From: Colletes latitarsis
Lineage: Eukaryota; Arthropoda; Insecta; Hymenoptera; Colletidae
DNA: 64,000 nucleotides
NCBI RefSeq assembly: GCF_051014445.1
Contig: NC_135136.1
Location: forward strand, 25,996,001-26,060,000
Direction: 5' to 3'
The position numbers and the translations under genes were made by a program. Numbering within the stretch: position 1 is the stretch's first letter; each line of letters begins with the position of its first letter. The notes beneath the pieces are model-generated. The model was given only the letters and a program-made list of their open reading frames with translations. It was not told the DNA's origin and did no database searches. Positions 63,486 to 64,000 of the stretch are shown piece by piece.

Positions 63486-64000
63486 AAATACTCATCGAAA
63501 CCGGGTTTAATTGTCTGTTTCAGTGTGGTAACACATTACTACGTGATTGAAACCAGAGAAAACCAAGGATCTGGCCAACAAGTATTCGGGAAAGGCAAAA
63601 TCATGAGCCAGATGGGGGCATAACCCAGACCTAAACCAGACCTAACCGGTGTTATCCTCTAAAATATTTATCGAAACCAGGTTTAATTGTCTGTTTCATT
63701 ATGGTACCACATTACTGCGTGATTGAAACCAGAGAAAACCAAGGATCTGGCCAACAAGAATGCGAGGAAGGCAAAATCATGAGCCAAATGGGGGCATAAC
63801 CCAGACCTAACGCAGACCTAACCGGTGTTATCCCCTAAAATGTGGATCGAAACCAGGTTTGATTGACTGTTTCAGTGTGGTACCACATTAGTACGTGATT
63901 CAAACCCGAAAAAACTTCGGATCTGGCCATCAAGTATGCGAAGAAGGCAAAATCATGAGCCAGATGCGGGCATAACCCAGACCTAACCCAGACTTAACCG
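63486..64000 (+). repeat. Array continues past the right edge
   Basis: The CATCGAAACCGGG monomer, a CATTATGGTACC variant and a type D monomer like those at 35.6 and 39.5 kb; the sequence ends inside the CCCAGACTTAACCG part of a monomer. No array boundary is reached. Confidence 0.85.

Larger units (their letters stand above)
1..64000. repeat. Uninterrupted ~176-bp tandem satellite array
   Basis: The AAATATTGAT-type box recurs every 174-177 bp from the first base to the last (for example 1, 177, 353, 529, 706), always in the same orientation, giving about 360 monomers. Every monomer keeps the TCATGAGCCAGATG segment and the CCCAGACCTAA subrepeats before the next box. No stretch of non-satellite sequence was seen anywhere, so all gene-free spacing in the window is accounted for by this repeat. 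Monomer size and HOR organisation match what is known of centromeric or heterochromatic satellites of plants and animals; a centromeric role is an inference. The family itself was not recognised. Confidence 0.98.

Noticed and set aside
1..64000. CRISPR-like array of repeats and spacers
   Set aside because: The whole 176-bp unit is conserved; there are no short repeats separated by unique spacers and no cas genes.
1..64000. CENP-B box in the monomer
   Set aside because: The nearest candidates (around ACCCGAAAAAACCC and AATTCGGAAAAGG) lack the TTCGNNNNANNCGGG core on either strand.
1..64000. Known satellites (human alpha satellite, Arabidopsis 180-bp repeat)
   Set aside because: Monomer size is similar but the motifs I know for those families are absent. 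Other families could not be checked without a database.

Overview
The whole window is one uninterrupted tandem satellite array. A monomer of about 176 bp (174-177 in most copies, roughly 44% G+C when one consensus copy is counted by hand) repeats head to tail in a single orientation about 360 times. I found no protein-coding gene, RNA gene, transposon, CRISPR array or unique sequence. Satellite blocks of this kind, with monomers close to nucleosome length and higher-order repeats (HORs), are characteristic of eukaryotic centromeric, pericentromeric or subtelomeric heterochromatin. The monomer is not one I can name (it is not human alpha satellite or the Arabidopsis 180-bp repeat as I know them), so the species and the chromosomal location stay open.

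Each monomer, phased from the AAATATTGAT box, carries three short dyads: an AAACC-A-GGTTT inverted repeat at offsets 13-23, a perfect TGTGGTACCACA palindrome at 39-50, and CCAG-GAT-CTGG at 79-89. A near-invariant TCATGAGCCAGATG segment follows. Near the end lies a small internal tandem repeat of 11 bp (CCCAGACCTAA), normally about 2.5 copies, and then an ACCGGT site. Monomers fall into recognisable types (A to I below) by the sequence around the first two dyads and the middle of the unit.

Layout: 0.2-8.9 kb is a near-perfect tandem duplication with a 4,351-bp period. 9.0-14.8 kb is a 3,170-bp HOR whose second copy lacks two monomers. 14.5-17.5 kb is a rearranged third copy of the first HOR. 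17.5-25.0 kb holds two full and two partial copies of a 2,024-bp HOR, three of which keep a 261-bp chimeric monomer. 25.0-26.8 kb is a mosaic. 26.8-32.0 kb is a 2,113-bp HOR with an internal 1,056-bp expansion. 32.0-39.1 kb is more diverged, with HOR-like echoes at 5,265, 3,339 and 3,516/3,692 bp. 39.2-52.4 kb is a 7,064-bp unit duplicated in tandem with very few differences; it contains a nested 2,822-bp repeat, and one copy has an 891-bp local expansion. 52.4-60.8 kb holds related units of 2,649 and 2,297 bp plus shorter ones. 60.8-64.0 kb is a different, dimer-based (352 bp) block.

Size differences between HOR copies are almost always whole monomers (176, 352, 298 = 176+122, 438 = 177+261), which points to unequal exchange in register. 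Together this records the recent amplification history of a satellite array rather than a gene system. Short open frames found in some monomers are by-products of the repeat and are rejected.
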